A stretch of 64,000 bases of DNA, from positions 248,001 through 312,000 of the forward strand of contig NZ_CP072197.1 of the NCBI RefSeq assembly GCF_018987235.1, given 5' to 3'. The translations under genes and the position numbers were made by a program. Below the pieces are notes generated by a model, which saw only the letters and a list, made by a program, of their open reading frames with translations, was not told the origin of the DNA and ran no database searches. The DNA comes from Lactobacillus crispatus. Lineage in GTDB: Bacteria > Bacillota > Bacilli > Lactobacillales > Lactobacillaceae. Positions 35,665 through 44,950 of the stretch are shown here, piece after piece (within the stretch, counting starts at the first letter, position 1; every line of letters begins with the position of its first letter).

Positions 35665-38453
35665 ATGGTTGGTAAAAATAATAAATTTTTGAAAGAAAAC
35701 AAGAATAATCAAAGATTTTTGCGTTTTTCATTACGAAAACTTAGCGTTGGAGTTGTTTCAGTAGCAATTGCTGCTGGTTTTTACATTGGCGGAAGCCAGA
35801 GCGTACTGGCCGATACCACTTCCAACGATAATTTGGCAGAGAATACTGACAAGAACACGGTTAACCCGCAGAATTTAAGTACTTCTGCTGACCCATCAGC
35901 AGTTGCTAGTGCCGCTGACATGCCGCTGACAGCACAGCTGCGGAAGCGGAGTGCTGCCCCAGTAAAGAGTGCCGCCCCAGCTGCTGAGAAACAGAAGACG
36001 GCTCCGCTTAACGTTGCTGATGCAAAGCCAGCATCAAATACGGCCGACCTGCAGCAGTAAACGAAGATTATTTATTGAAGAACATTAAAATCAGTAATCC
36101 AACTGATCCAAATTTTGTTCAATATCAGGATTTAGTGGATAGCTATATGAGCGATTATCATGGCGAGAAAAAGCCTTCGCAGTATGTATTTAGTGTCATT
36201 AGTGACAGTCGAATTTATACTGACTTTATTTGGACAGTTGATCAAGATACTGGGGAAAAGGTATCCGCCTACTTTAACAAGTGGAATAGTGGAATTACTG
36301 GCTATCACCAATTTAGCGATGCCGATTTTGATGACAATCATAATGATTACAGATACTCAAAGCGCGGAGTCACTCTAAGCTATGACAAGCCTAAAGGATC
36401 ATCTGGTTCAATCAGTGTTGTTGATGATAATCATAATATATTGGATCTAGGTGACGCTAATTTACAGGATGTTTATGAAATAAATGGGAGTACTGACAAT
36501 TCTCGTTCTGACTCATTTGCTGTTACATTGCCAGAGAAGGGACAACCGATTATTAAGTTCCTGTATAGAAATCCAGACACTGGAAAACTGATGGATTTGA
36601 GAGCCCCAATTTATTATTCAAATGGATTGACCGGTCAAAAGTTTGAGCTTGATATTGGCGATTCTTATAAACAAGAACTTAAAGATATGTTCGCTGGGTT
36701 CAAGCTTGTGGGTAGTAGTAAGGCAAGTGGAACATTTACCCAATTTGCTCAAGGGAAGACCTACGTTGAACATATTGCGTCTGATGATTCCGAAGTTATT
36801 TATCAGCAGATTGATGCTGAGGGAACAATGAAGGTTTTTTACAGAGAAAAAGATGGTGAGAAACAACCTCTTTTAGATAAGCATGGCAATCCATATCAGC
36901 TTGAAGCAGGAAGTTCTGTAAATATTGATACAGGGAATGGTATTATAACGGCTTACAACCCGTTTGTTACTGGCGATCATGCTTATGAACTAATCTATGA
37001 GCCTGAAGATCAATCCGCTAATATTGTCTATGTTGACAAGGATGGCAACAAGATCAAGACAGATACGGTCAATGGTAAGACAACTCAAACTGTTGATGTT
37101 AAATCCAATGTTCCAGCTGGTTGGAAGATCATCGATGGCCAGGTTCCAGAAATGATTCACTTTACGGGTGAAGGAACCCCAGACACGACGATCACGATTG
37201 AGCATGATACGACCAGCGTTGACCACACTAAGCCAATTAAGCCGGGCGATAAGACGCCATCTGGTAAGGAAATCAAGGGGGCTCACGAGAGTGACCTGAA
37301 CCAGACAATCACGCGGACAATCAACGTGACGACGCCAGATGGTCAGACGACCACGACGAAGCAAGTAGCGAAGATCTACCGTGACGCCACGATCGATGAC
37401 GTTACTGGTGAAGTAACTTACGGTGACTGGTCCGAAGGTACCTGGGTGGACTTCAAGCCAGGCCAAGTCGCCGGTTACACGGCTTCCCCAGCTGATGTAC
37501 CAGCGGTAACGGTTAAGGATGGTCAAAAGGATCAAACCGTCAACATTAGCTACACGGCTAATGAGGGGACGGTTCTGATCAAGTACGTCGACCGCGATGG
37601 CAACGAGATCGGCCAGCAAGTGATCACCGGCCATGTTGGCGACACGATCAAGGTAACGCCGCAATTTCCAGAAAACTGGGTACCGGTAGATCCAGATACG
37701 GTTCCAGCCGAGGTTCAGATCAAGGAAGAGAACGGCCAAATCATCATCGTGGTTGTTCGCCACGCTGAGAAGGATCCGGTTCAAACCAAGAAAGTTACCC
37801 GGACGATCAAGGTAACTACGCCTGATGGTCAGACGAAGACCATCAAGCAAGTCGTCACGATCAGCCGTCACGGTGACCTGGACCTGGTTACCGGTCAAAT
37901 TGCTTGGCAGCCATGGACAACCGCGCAATGGGATGTCTTCAAGCCGGCAGCAATTGCGGGCTACACCCCAAGTCTGGCGGAAGTACCAGCGGTAACGGTT
38001 GATGGTGAAACGACTGATCAGACGGTCGACATCACTTATGCGGCAGTTGCCACGCCTGCTCAACCAGAGCACCAGGCACCGACGGTTTCAGATACGACTG
38101 ACGCCCAGCAAGCAACGAACCAGAAGGCGGACAGCAATGCCCAGCCAGCGGTTACTGTTGTAACTAGCCAACAGACGGCAACTGCTCAACCAGAGCACCA
38201 AGCACCGACGGCTTCAGATACGACTGACGCCCAGCAAGCAACGAACCAGAAGGCGGACAACAATGCCCAGCCAGCGGTTACTGTTGTAACTAGCCAACAG
38301 ACGGCAACTGCTCAACAGGCAGAATCCACTACTAACAACCGCCGCTTGCCACAAACTGGTAATAGCCATGATGCTAGTGCCTTGGCAGGTCTGGGTCTGG
38401 CTTCCCTGATGGGACTGTTCGGCCTGGGCGGTAAGCGCCGCAAGCGTGACTAA
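35665..38453 (+). pseudogene. YSIRK/LPXTG mucin-binding (MucBP) adhesin, broken by a frameshift
   Basis: The frame from ATG 35665 gives a YSIRK export signal (LRFSLRKLSVGVVSVAIAAG) and a Pro/Ala-rich stretch, and stops at 36058-36060. The other frame takes over at once (AAVNEDYLLKNIKISNPTDP) and is open to 38453, so one base is missing or added near 36050. The second part has a head region, MucBP/Mub-type repeats (ANIVYVDKDGNKI, GTVLIKYVDRDGNEIG, and two ITRTINVTTPDGQT-type units), a 42-residue repeat pair and the sortase signal RRLPQTGNSHDASALAGLGL. No good ribosome site precedes 35665. From about 37.0 kb the codons become distinctly richer in G and C. Confidence 0.85.
38061..38312 (+). repeat. 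Two 126-bp tandem repeats in the wall-spanning stalk
   Basis: Two nearly identical 42-residue units start with QPEHQAPT at 38061 and 38187. They differ at only a few bases. Confidence 0.92.
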
Positions 38454-38528
38454 GCACTAAAAATTGAAGATTCTTCCATAAATGAAGAAAACTTGAAGAA
38501 CTAGACTAATCAGCCTTAGGCATTAGTC

Positions 38529-40010
38529 TGTAGTGACCCGCATTTTTCGGACACTTTATTGATATTATGCGACTAAGGACTTATTCCGATATTCTATCGG
38601 AGTAAGTTCTTTTAGTTTATCCTTAGTTCTTTCCGTATTGTAATAGTCTATATATTTTCTGATAGCTTGCTCTAATTCGTCAAGTGAAGCATATTTCTTC
38701 TCCTGACCATAGAACATTTCACGTTTGAGAATGCCAAAGAAGCCCTCCATTAAGCCATCATCTGGAGAACAGCCTTTTCTAGACATGCTTTGTTCAATAC
38801 CGCGAATAGCTAGTTCATGTTGATAAGCCTTGTGTTGGTATTGCCAGCCTCGATCTGTATGAAAGATTAAACCATTTAGTGCCTGATTAGTTTTAAAAGC
38901 ATCATCCAACATTGACATCACTTGTTTCAGATTAGGATGACGAGAAATATTATAAGCAACGATATCACGTCCGCAGCCATCAATGATAGGTGATAAATAG
39001 AGTTTCTTACCCCTTAGATTGAATTCGGTAATATCGGTATACCATTTCATATTCGGTCTTAAAGCAAAGAATTTGCGTTTAATTAAGTCTGGTTTGATTC
39101 TGCCTTTAATATCTCCTTGATAGCTGCTATATGGATGTCTACGCTTCATCACATAACCGTACAAATCCATTTTGCGCATTAAACGATTAACAGTTTTACG
39201 ATTAATCTGATAGCCTTCACGATGCAAAATATGTGTAATACGACGATAACCTGGGGCAACATAACGATTCTTAATCTCATCATAGATCTCCCGAATGCGC
39301 ATCATCACATCACTATGATGAACTTGATCCTTATCCTCACGAGTATAAACGTCATAGTAGTTACTGCGCGAGATGTGCGGCAGATCTTCATTAGCGTTAA
39401 TAATTTCAATGATCTTCTTTACTGCGAGCCCCAGTTCATGCCTCAATTCGGTAACAGCTTGTGCTATTTCTGTTTTGGTTGGCTCTTTCTTTTTTGAACC
39501 AAGGCATCCAATTTTTTTATATATGCGTTTTCGACAGTAAGCTTTAAATTCTGGCGACGCAACTTGGCGTTTTCTTGCTTGAGCCGTTCTAATTCGTTTA
39601 ACTCTTTCTTGCTCATGGATTCGTCGTCCTTTCTTCTTGATAACGACATTATATCCATTTTCTTTGTAAGAGCGAATCCAATTGCTTAACATACCATTAC
39701 CAGGCAAACCTAGATCAAGTGCTACTGCATTAATCGATTCATTTCCTAAAAGCACTCTTTTTATGGCATGTTCTTTATACTCTTTTGAGTAATGCGTATA
39801 AGATTTATCAAGTACTGATAAGCCATGAATTTTAATTAAATTTATTAGATAATTTACCTTTTCTCTTCTGATACCATATTTCTTACTTAAGTACGTTCCA
39901 CGTTTATTTTCTAAAGTCCATTCTTCAAAAATATGAATTTTATCCTTTTTAGTTAGTTTAGACATAGTAAAACCCTCGAGATTCATGTCCGAATTTCGAG
40001 GGTCACTACA
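38529..40010 (-). mobile_element. IS3-family (IS150 group) insertion sequence
   Basis: The ends start TGTAGTGACCCGC at 38529 and, inverted, TGTAGTGACCCTCG at 40010. A GTC lies on both outer sides (38526-38528 and 40011-40013), a 3-bp target duplication. The element is 1,482 bp and carries orfA/orfB-like frames on the minus strand. Confidence 0.93.
38565..39965 (-). pseudogene. IS3-family transposase OrfAB with an orfA frameshift
   Basis: OrfA starts at ATG 39965 (MSKLTKKDKIHIF) and reads a helix-turn-helix up to KKKGR. Near 39620-39630 an extra base throws the leucine-zipper part (ELERLKQENAKLRRQNLKL) into the other frame, while the original frame stays open into OrfB. OrfB carries the DDE integrase core: WYTDITEF, FHTDRGWQYQ and GLMEGFFGILKRE. 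A run of six A in CAAAAAAG near 39490 is where frameshifting from orfA to orfB would normally occur. The accidental fusion is 466 residues long with a scrambled zipper, so activity is doubtful. Confidence 0.85.
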
Positions 40011-40030
40011 GTCTGGTTCTTTTTTGTTGG

Positions 40031-41127
40031 TGGCGAATTTACAATTGAAATGCAACACAAAGTAAAAAAATAAACCCATACCGGGTAGAATATGTTTAAC
40101 GACCAAATCAAACAATTCGAAGTATCCGGTATGAGCTATAAACATCTTACTATAAAAGAACGTGAAATGCTTATGTTTTTACAAGCTAAGGGGTTATCTA
40201 TCTGGGCTGTTGCGTTACGGCTAGGGCGAAATCCAAGCACTATTTCACGAGAATTAAAACGTTGTGCAGGTCATTATTCCCCAAGTAAAGCAGAAAATGA
40301 CTATCATCAAAAGCGAAAGAATTGTCACAAGAAGCGGCTATTAGACAGCCATCCACAACTACGCCGTCAAATTATTCATTACATCTTAGATCTGCACTGG
40401 TCACCAGAGCAGATTACCGCTCGCTTTAATAAGGAACATCAATAGTGTGTTAGCTACAACACAATCTACTGTCATATCTATCAACACAATTTAGGTGAGA
40501 AGTACTCCTCACATGGCGATACCAGTATTCAGCGCCATCTCAGACATAAACATCGGACGCGGCATTCAAAGAATACTAGACGACATCGAGAAGTACAGAC
40601 GGACTACATCTCAATTCATGAGCGCCCTGGTTTTATCAACCAGCGTCAACGTATTGGTGACTGGGAAATCGATACTGTGATTGGGCGAACGGGTCATTCC
40701 ATCCTTTTAACGGTTGTCGATCGGCTTAGTCGGCTTACTCTTATCAAAAAGGTTGCGCGAAAGGACTCGCAGGAGATAAATAAAGGCTTAGTTGAACTGT
40801 TAGGGGCCATTCCTAAAGAATTTGTTCATTCTATTACACCAGATCATGGGACCGAATTTCTTCATCTTGATGAAATCAGCGAAAGATTAGGTGTTACTGT
40901 CTATTGGCCCGATCCATATTCCCCTGAACAGCGTGGAACAAATGAGAATACAAATGGATTAATCCGGGAATATTTTCCCAAGCGAACAGATATTGATAAT
41001 TATACAGAACAGGACGTTGAACACTGCCAAAAGCAGTTAAATCAACGTCCGCGCAAAGTGTTAAATTATGAAACCCCATATGAAGTATTTTTTGATAAAC
41101 CGTTGCACTTAGTTTGACAATTCGCCA
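40031..41127 (+). mobile_element. IS30-family insertion sequence
   Basis: The ends TGGCGAATTTACAATTG (from 40031) and, inverted, TGGCGAATTGTCAAAC (from 41127) frame a 1.1-kb element with one IS30-type transposase gene. I see no clear target duplication. Confidence 0.85.
40131..41117 (+). pseudogene. IS30-family transposase with an in-frame amber codon
   Basis: The frame from ATG 40131 (MSYKHLTIKEREMLM; an ATG at 40092 is also possible) has the N-terminal HTH (LGRNPSTISRELKRC) and the region before the catalytic domain, then TAG at 40443-40445. The same frame continues past it without shift and contains the DDE residues in GDWEIDTVIG, TPDHGTEF and SPEQRGTNENTNGLIREYFPK. One base change would restore a 328-residue transposase. 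Without readthrough it is inactive. Confidence 0.9.
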
Positions 41128-42077
41128 AAAAGAAATATAGTACAAGTGACTACAGCCGACTAGCGGCTAAATTCAAAATGAAAGTTGCCGACATCAGAAA
41201 GTATGCTGGAAAATTAAAACTACCTAAAGTTATTATGGTTGGTTATCTGCTTGGAGACACTGTTTCTTCCTATAAGAACTGGCAATCATTTATTGAGCCA
41301 ACTAGCGTGAAACATAAGAATGACGAAAAACTTGTGTCACTTTATCAAAATGCTTTAATTAGTTATCAGTTTATACCATTTAGTGTTCCAAGTCCCGACT
41401 ACCAGCGACGAGCTTTTCTTCAGGTGGAATTGCGTGACAACATTGCGTTGTCTTCAGCCCAAGATGGGCTAGAAGACTTAGCTGCAATGTTCGGTACCAA
41501 GCTGAAGCAGTTTGACAGTTATGATAACTACTCTGAGTTAATTAACATTATCCAAAGCAACCCAGATAAATTACCAGTTTCCGTTGTTGTGAATTATTTA
41601 TACCTGGGTTTTATAACTAATCAAGTTAGAAAGATTAAGGAAGACGGCTTAATTAGTAAATTTCAGGTGCCAGCACGTTTATCGGAGCTTGGTGATAGAA
41701 TAAGTGACCACTTTTACCAGGAGTCTTATGACAAAAGATTAACTAGACGGGTAATTAAAAGTATCTTTAGCAAAAATAGTATTGAAAACTATTTGAAACC
41801 AAGAGAATATGATCAGTTGCTATCGAAGGATGAGGTTAGTAAATGGAATAAATTAATTAAAGATGTTAGCAAGAATAATCGGCAACAAGATCAACTACTA
41901 CGAAAGCTAGAGAGTTACCTTGCAAGAAATGCAATACGGTATCATTCCAATAATGAGGGTGAGATTTATAGGTCCTTTAAGAGAAAGAATATATTAAAAC
42001 AAATTGATTTTAATTCATTGTATCAAAATAATCCTAATTTAAAAATTGAAAAAATATTTAACGAAAATATGGTTTTA
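41128..42077 (+). pseudogene. Orphan coding fragment of unknown family, cut at both ends
   Basis: The frame is open from the IS30 end (KKKYSTSDYSRLAAKFKMKV) with no ribosome site before the first ATG at 41178, so the 5' part is probably lost behind IS30. At 42078 it runs into the truncated toxin-antitoxin copy, so the native C terminus is lost too. The remaining ~317 residues are polar and mostly helical (FGTKLKQFDSYDNYSELINI, KLIKDVSKNNRQQDQLLRKL); no motif I recognise. Composition looks like the neighbours. The remaining frame to 42449 is read-through of unrelated sequence. Confidence 0.65.
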
Positions 42078-42256
42078 TCTCGTAAACCGACATGGTTGAA
42101 CCCTTTCTGCAGTATATTGACCATAGTCCTCACCTCGGGGAGGAAAAAACAACTGCCGCTCATAAAACTTTCTGCGAGAACAATTATATCGAAATCTTGT
42201 TTGCAAAAGAAGACGAACAAGATAAAAAAGCTCGCAATTAGTTTGCGGGCTTTTAG
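42078..42256 (-). pseudogene. Truncated copy of the type I toxin-antitoxin locus
   Basis: From TCTCGTAAACC at 42078 the sequence parallels 44807-44976: toxin start codon (minus, 42093), AAAGGG ribosome site, leader with the ACCTC/GGAGG fold, and a similar downstream terminator. The toxin reads only MSVYE before diverging to IKPYFR and a stop, and the antisense RNA side is missing. Confidence 0.85.
42226..42253. terminator. GCTCGCA-type terminator
   Basis: AAAAGCTCGCA pairs with TGCGGGCTTTT. It is one of four near-copies between 42.2 and 45.0 kb. Confidence 0.85.
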
Positions 42257-42259
42257 CTA

Positions 42260-42910
42260 TCAATTTTCTAATCGTTTGTACAGGGGTAATAATTGCTTAA
42301 TACCATCAAGAATGAAATCTTCCATGTTTGAAACATGGTCTCTGTCTCGAAAAGCAAACTTTCCTAGTAAGAAACTTGTTTTTCCGGCTTCTAAATTAAA
42401 TAATTTTTGCTTTTCCAAATTCGTTAAATATTCTTGTAAAGGTAAATGATCAGTAAACTCCATGTCATTTTTATCCCATAGATACCAATTCTGGGTTACT
42501 CGATTCTTTGCCCAGATTGGAATATCAGTTAGTAGTTCATTATATTGATCAGGTGTGTCGCCGCGTTTTTCACTCTTATAATGTTGAAACATTAAGTAAA
42601 CTTGTAACTGTTTCTTATCAAGCATCACGCCAATGCATGGACTTTTGTCAGCCAAAGTATTTAAACGATAAGAAGCCCAGTAGTGATTACGTAGGTTCCA
42701 ACCATTAGTCCAGCTTTCTACATGAACTTTAGCAAATTTAGGCAATTGTTGCGAAATGTTGAGATTTACTTCTTTCCAGATTTGCCAAACATCTTTAAAT
42801 TGCACTTTTATTTGCGCTATTTCTTCCTCAGAATATTGTTCTTTTAATTTCTTAAAGGAAAATTCATCGCGATCAAAGATTGTATACATATCATTGGTTA
42901 ACTTCGTCAT
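42260..42910 (-). CDS. HI_0552-family protein (216 aa)
   Basis: The sequence, with WTNGWNLRNHYWASYRL, MLDKKQLQVYLMFQHYKSEKR and TDHLPLQEYL, looks like the HI_0552 family, listed under a Pfam entry historically labelled bacterial glucose-6-phosphate dehydrogenase. I recall this from memory and see no Rossmann motif, so I do not assert that activity. The product is soluble and complete by appearance. ATG lies after AAGGACAG. It is flanked by two similar terminators, so it is a single-gene unit. Confidence 0.6.
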   Translation of the reverse strand: MTKLTNDMYTIFDRDEFSFKKLKEQYSEEEIAQIKVQFKDVWQIWKEVNLNISQQLPKFAKVHVESWTNGWNLRNHYWASYRLNTLADKSPCIGVMLDKKQLQVYLMFQHYKSEKRGDTPDQYNELLTDIPIWAKNRVTQNWYLWDKNDMEFTDHLPLQEYLTNLEKQKLFNLEAGKTSFLLGKFAFRDRDHVSNMEDFILDGIKQLLPLYKRLEN

Positions 42911-43002
42911 AAAAAATCTGTCCTTGTATTTGCTTAGTTGTACTATTTCATTATCCTCATGTTAGCATTGGATTTGTAGAAATGGTAATGAATGGGTTAT
43001 TG

Positions 43003-43033
43003 AAAAAGCTCGCAATTAGTTTGCGGGCTCTTA
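43003..43033. terminator. GCTCGCA-type terminator
   Basis: AGCTCGCA pairs with TGCGGGCT, then CTTATT. It would serve the HxlR gene on the minus strand. Confidence 0.8.
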
Positions 43034-43366
43034 TTCATGCAATTGATTATATTTGTCGCCCCATTTTTCCATTTCTAAAATTAATGGGGTAAGGGTCTCA
43101 CCTAATGCAGTTAATTGATAACTTGTTTTAGGTGGTACTGTTGGAAAAATAGTTTTATCAATAATTTGATCACTTTTTAGTTCTTTTAATTGAAGTGACA
43201 ACATTCGTCTGGAACAATTAGGCATCAATTTCTGCAATTCATTAAAACGACAGTGTTTTTTCTTGATTAAATGATAGATAATAACACTTTTCCATTTACC
43301 TGAAATAATTTGAAGTGTACTTTCAACAGGACAGCCTTCAGAGCAGTTATAAATATGACGTGGCAT
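43031..43366 (-). CDS. HxlR-family winged-helix regulator
   Basis: This 111-residue protein shows the HxlR pattern: an N-terminal Cys (CSEGCPVE), then LQIISGKWKSVIIYHL, FNELQKLMPNCSRRMLSLQLKEL as recognition helix, and the YQLTALGETLTPLI wing. Members such as YodB and HypR sense quinones or disulphide stress through the N-terminal Cys and often control a divergent oxidoreductase. That is the arrangement here, with an MDR gene divergent across 150 bp. Start ATG 43366 after CGAGG. Confidence 0.92.
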   Translation of the reverse strand: MPRHIYNCSEGCPVESTLQIISGKWKSVIIYHLIKKKHCRFNELQKLMPNCSRRMLSLQLKELKSDQIIDKTIFPTVPPKTSYQLTALGETLTPLILEMEKWGDKYNQLHE

Positions 43367-43432
43367 TCTTTCACCTCGATATAATAATTCAATTCTAAAT
43401 CTTTAAATTTAATCAAGCTAGGGAAAAATTTG

Positions 43433-43496
43433 TTACTTAGTAAGGAAAAATTCACTTCTTGTTTTTATCTATGGCTTACTTACAATTAATTAGTAA
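43433..43496. promoter_or_regulatory. Candidate HxlR operators in the divergent promoter region
   Basis: TTACTTAGTAA (43433-43443) is a perfect palindrome. TTACT and AGTAA recur as 43476-43480 and 43492-43496, overlapping a possible promoter for the MDR gene (TTGTTT at 43459, TACAAT at 43481). Confidence 0.5.
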
Positions 43497-43515
43497 ATAA
43501 GGAAGGAAGATAAAA

Positions 43516-44538
43516 ATGAAAGCAATTGGATTCAAAAAACACTTGAAGATTGATGATCCTGAAAGTTTGATTGATTTTGATATGGAAAAACCTACTGCTA
43601 AGGGTCATGACTTGTTAGTAAAAGTTAATGCAGTTTCAGTTAACCCAGTAGATGTTGGAGTTAGAAAAAGTGGACATATGGTCTTAAAAACGCCTAAAGT
43701 GATCGGTTGGGATGCATGTGGTGTAGTAGAAGAAGTAGGGTCGAAAGTTAGGCTCTTCAAACAAGGTGACAGGGTATTTTATGCAGGTTCATTTATTAGA
43801 TCAGGCAGTGATAGTGAGTACCAACTAGTTGATGAAAGAATAGTTGGTCATGCTCCAAAGACTTTAAAAGATAATGAAGCGGCTGCAATGCCTTTAACCT
43901 CACTTACAGCTTATGAAGCCTTATTTGAACAAATGGGTTTAACTTGGAATCAAGAGAATAATCAGAGTAAAACGATCTTGATTATTAATGGTGCTGGGGG
44001 AGTAGGATCAGTAGCTACACAATTGGCACATTTAGCAGGATTAACAGTAATTGCAACTGCATCCCGTCCAGATAGTATTAAATGGACACAAGATCACGGC
44101 ACAGATTATGTTGTGAACCATCGTGAAGACTTGGTAAAACAAGTAAGGAAATTAGGATATAAGTATGTTGATTACATCCTAGAATTAAAGGATTTAGATG
44201 GTCATTGGAAAGAAATGTGTGAGTTAATTAAACCAGAGGGACACATTGTTTCAATTACTGAAAATCATCGTCCAATAAATTTAAGGTTGCTTACCAAAAA
44301 GAAAGCACACTTTTCGTGGGAATGGATGTATACTAAATCCTATTATCAAACTGAAGATATGATTAGTCAGCATGATATTTTAAACAAAATTGCCCAGATG
44401 TTAGATAATGGCAAACTTAAATGCACTATGACTAAGTCATTAGAACCCTTAAATGCAATAAATTTACGAAAGGCTCATAAATTAGTAGAAAGTGGTCATA
44501 TGACCGGTAAAGTTGTGGTTTATGACTGGGAAAACTAA
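43516..44538 (+). CDS. Zinc-type/MDR quinone oxidoreductase-like alcohol dehydrogenase
   Basis: This 340-residue medium-chain dehydrogenase/reductase has a GroES-like N-terminal domain (VIGWDACGVVEEVGSKV, FKQGDRVFYAG) and a Rossmann domain with the NADPH loop GAGGVGSVATQLAHLAG. The catalytic zinc ligands are not conserved, so it belongs to the zinc-lacking quinone-oxidoreductase branch. Likely substrates are quinones or reactive aldehydes, in line with a divergent HxlR sensor. GGAAGGAAG precedes the ATG. Confidence 0.9.
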   Translation: MKAIGFKKHLKIDDPESLIDFDMEKPTAKGHDLLVKVNAVSVNPVDVGVRKSGHMVLKTPKVIGWDACGVVEEVGSKVRLFKQGDRVFYAGSFIRSGSDSEYQLVDERIVGHAPKTLKDNEAAAMPLTSLTAYEALFEQMGLTWNQENNQSKTILIINGAGGVGSVATQLAHLAGLTVIATASRPDSIKWTQDHGTDYVVNHREDLVKQVRKLGYKYVDYILELKDLDGHWKEMCELIKPEGHIVSITENHRPINLRLLTKKKAHFSWEWMYTKSYYQTEDMISQHDILNKIAQMLDNGKLKCTMTKSLEPLNAINLRKAHKLVESGHMTGKVVVYDWEN

Positions 44539-44547
44539 GCATTAATA

Positions 44548-44578
44548 GAAAGCTCGCAATTAATTTTGCAGGCTTTTA
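44548..44578. terminator. GCTCGCA-type terminator after the MDR gene
   Basis: AAAGCTCGCAA pairs with TTGCAGGCTTT. Confidence 0.8.
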
Positions 44579-44590
44579 ATTTAAAAAATA

Positions 44591-44599
44591 TGCTATAAT
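44591..44599 (+). promoter_or_regulatory. Promoter of the antitoxin RNA
   Basis: TGCTATAAT is a perfect extended -10. The transcript would start near 44606, and no open reading frame follows. Confidence 0.65.
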
Positions 44600-44605
44600 T
44601 TAGAT

Positions 44606-44738
44606 AAAGAAAAAGGAGATCCAAAGACCTCCTTTGCAGCCCGCTTTAAGAGCGGTGGTCGATATTATAAAAACGTTGAAAACGTCGCCCTATAACTCGC
44701 CAAAGTTATTACATTGAGCGGCGTTTTTATTTTTTGTC
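44606..44738 (+). ncRNA. Antisense antitoxin RNA of a type I toxin-antitoxin system
   Basis: The predicted RNA carries a 5' hairpin (AAAGGAG/CTCCTTT), a second hairpin (GCCCGCTTTAAGAGCGGT) and a terminator whose stem (AACGTCGC/GCGGCGTT) overlaps the 3' end of the toxin gene on the other strand. Two short direct repeats tie it to the toxin message: TGGTCGAT at 44656 and 44746, and ACCTCC at 44627 and 44855. These would pair with the toxin mRNA, as in the Fst/RNAII arrangement. Confidence 0.65.
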
Positions 44739-44822
44739 GTGATGATGGTCGATGTAAGTTAGCAGAGCTAACACAAACGTACCGAACAAAAGCATTAAGG
44801 AAATACTCTCGTAAACCGACAT
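44727..44822 (-). CDS. Putative holin-like type I toxin (31 aa)
   Basis: The minus-strand ATG at 44822 follows AGAAAGGG. The 31-residue product has the form MSVYESISLMLLFGTFVLAL followed by a short hydrophilic tail with HHHDKK. One membrane helix (residues 7-24) and the MSVYE start are hallmarks of the holin-like toxin family related to TxpA/BsrG. Such peptides disturb the membrane when their antisense RNA is lost. The antisense promoter and direct repeats on the other strand support the call. A truncated copy lies at 42.1 kb. Confidence 0.85.
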   Translation of the reverse strand: MSVYESISLMLLFGTFVLALLTYIDHHHDKK

Positions 44823-44909
44823 GGTTGAACCCTTTCTGTAGTATATTGACCATAGGCCTCACCTCCGGGAGGAAAAACAACCGCCGCTCATAAAACTTTC
44901 TGCAGTAAT

Positions 44910-44915
44910 ATTATA
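44910..44915 (-). promoter_or_regulatory. Toxin promoter -10
   Basis: On the minus strand the perfect TATAAT is read at 44915-44910, giving a leader of about 80 bases that contains a CCTCC/GGAGG fold. The -35 is weak. Confidence 0.5.
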
Positions 44916-44950
44916 CCGAAACTTTGTTTGCGAAAAAAGACGAACAAGTA

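Noticed and set aside
36990..38072. 360-codon open frame on the minus strand opposite the MucBP gene
   Set aside because: It is antisense to GC-rich repeats, Arg/Leu/Asp-rich with no domain, and has no ribosome site; a shadow.
39966..40145. N-terminal extension of the IS3 transposase frame
   Set aside because: It crosses the IS3 terminal repeat into the neighbouring IS30 element; the true start is the ATG at 39965.
42078..42449. C-terminal extension of the orphan gene at 41.1 kb to 423 residues
   Set aside because: This part is read-through of the toxin-locus remnant and the antisense strand of the HI_0552-family gene.
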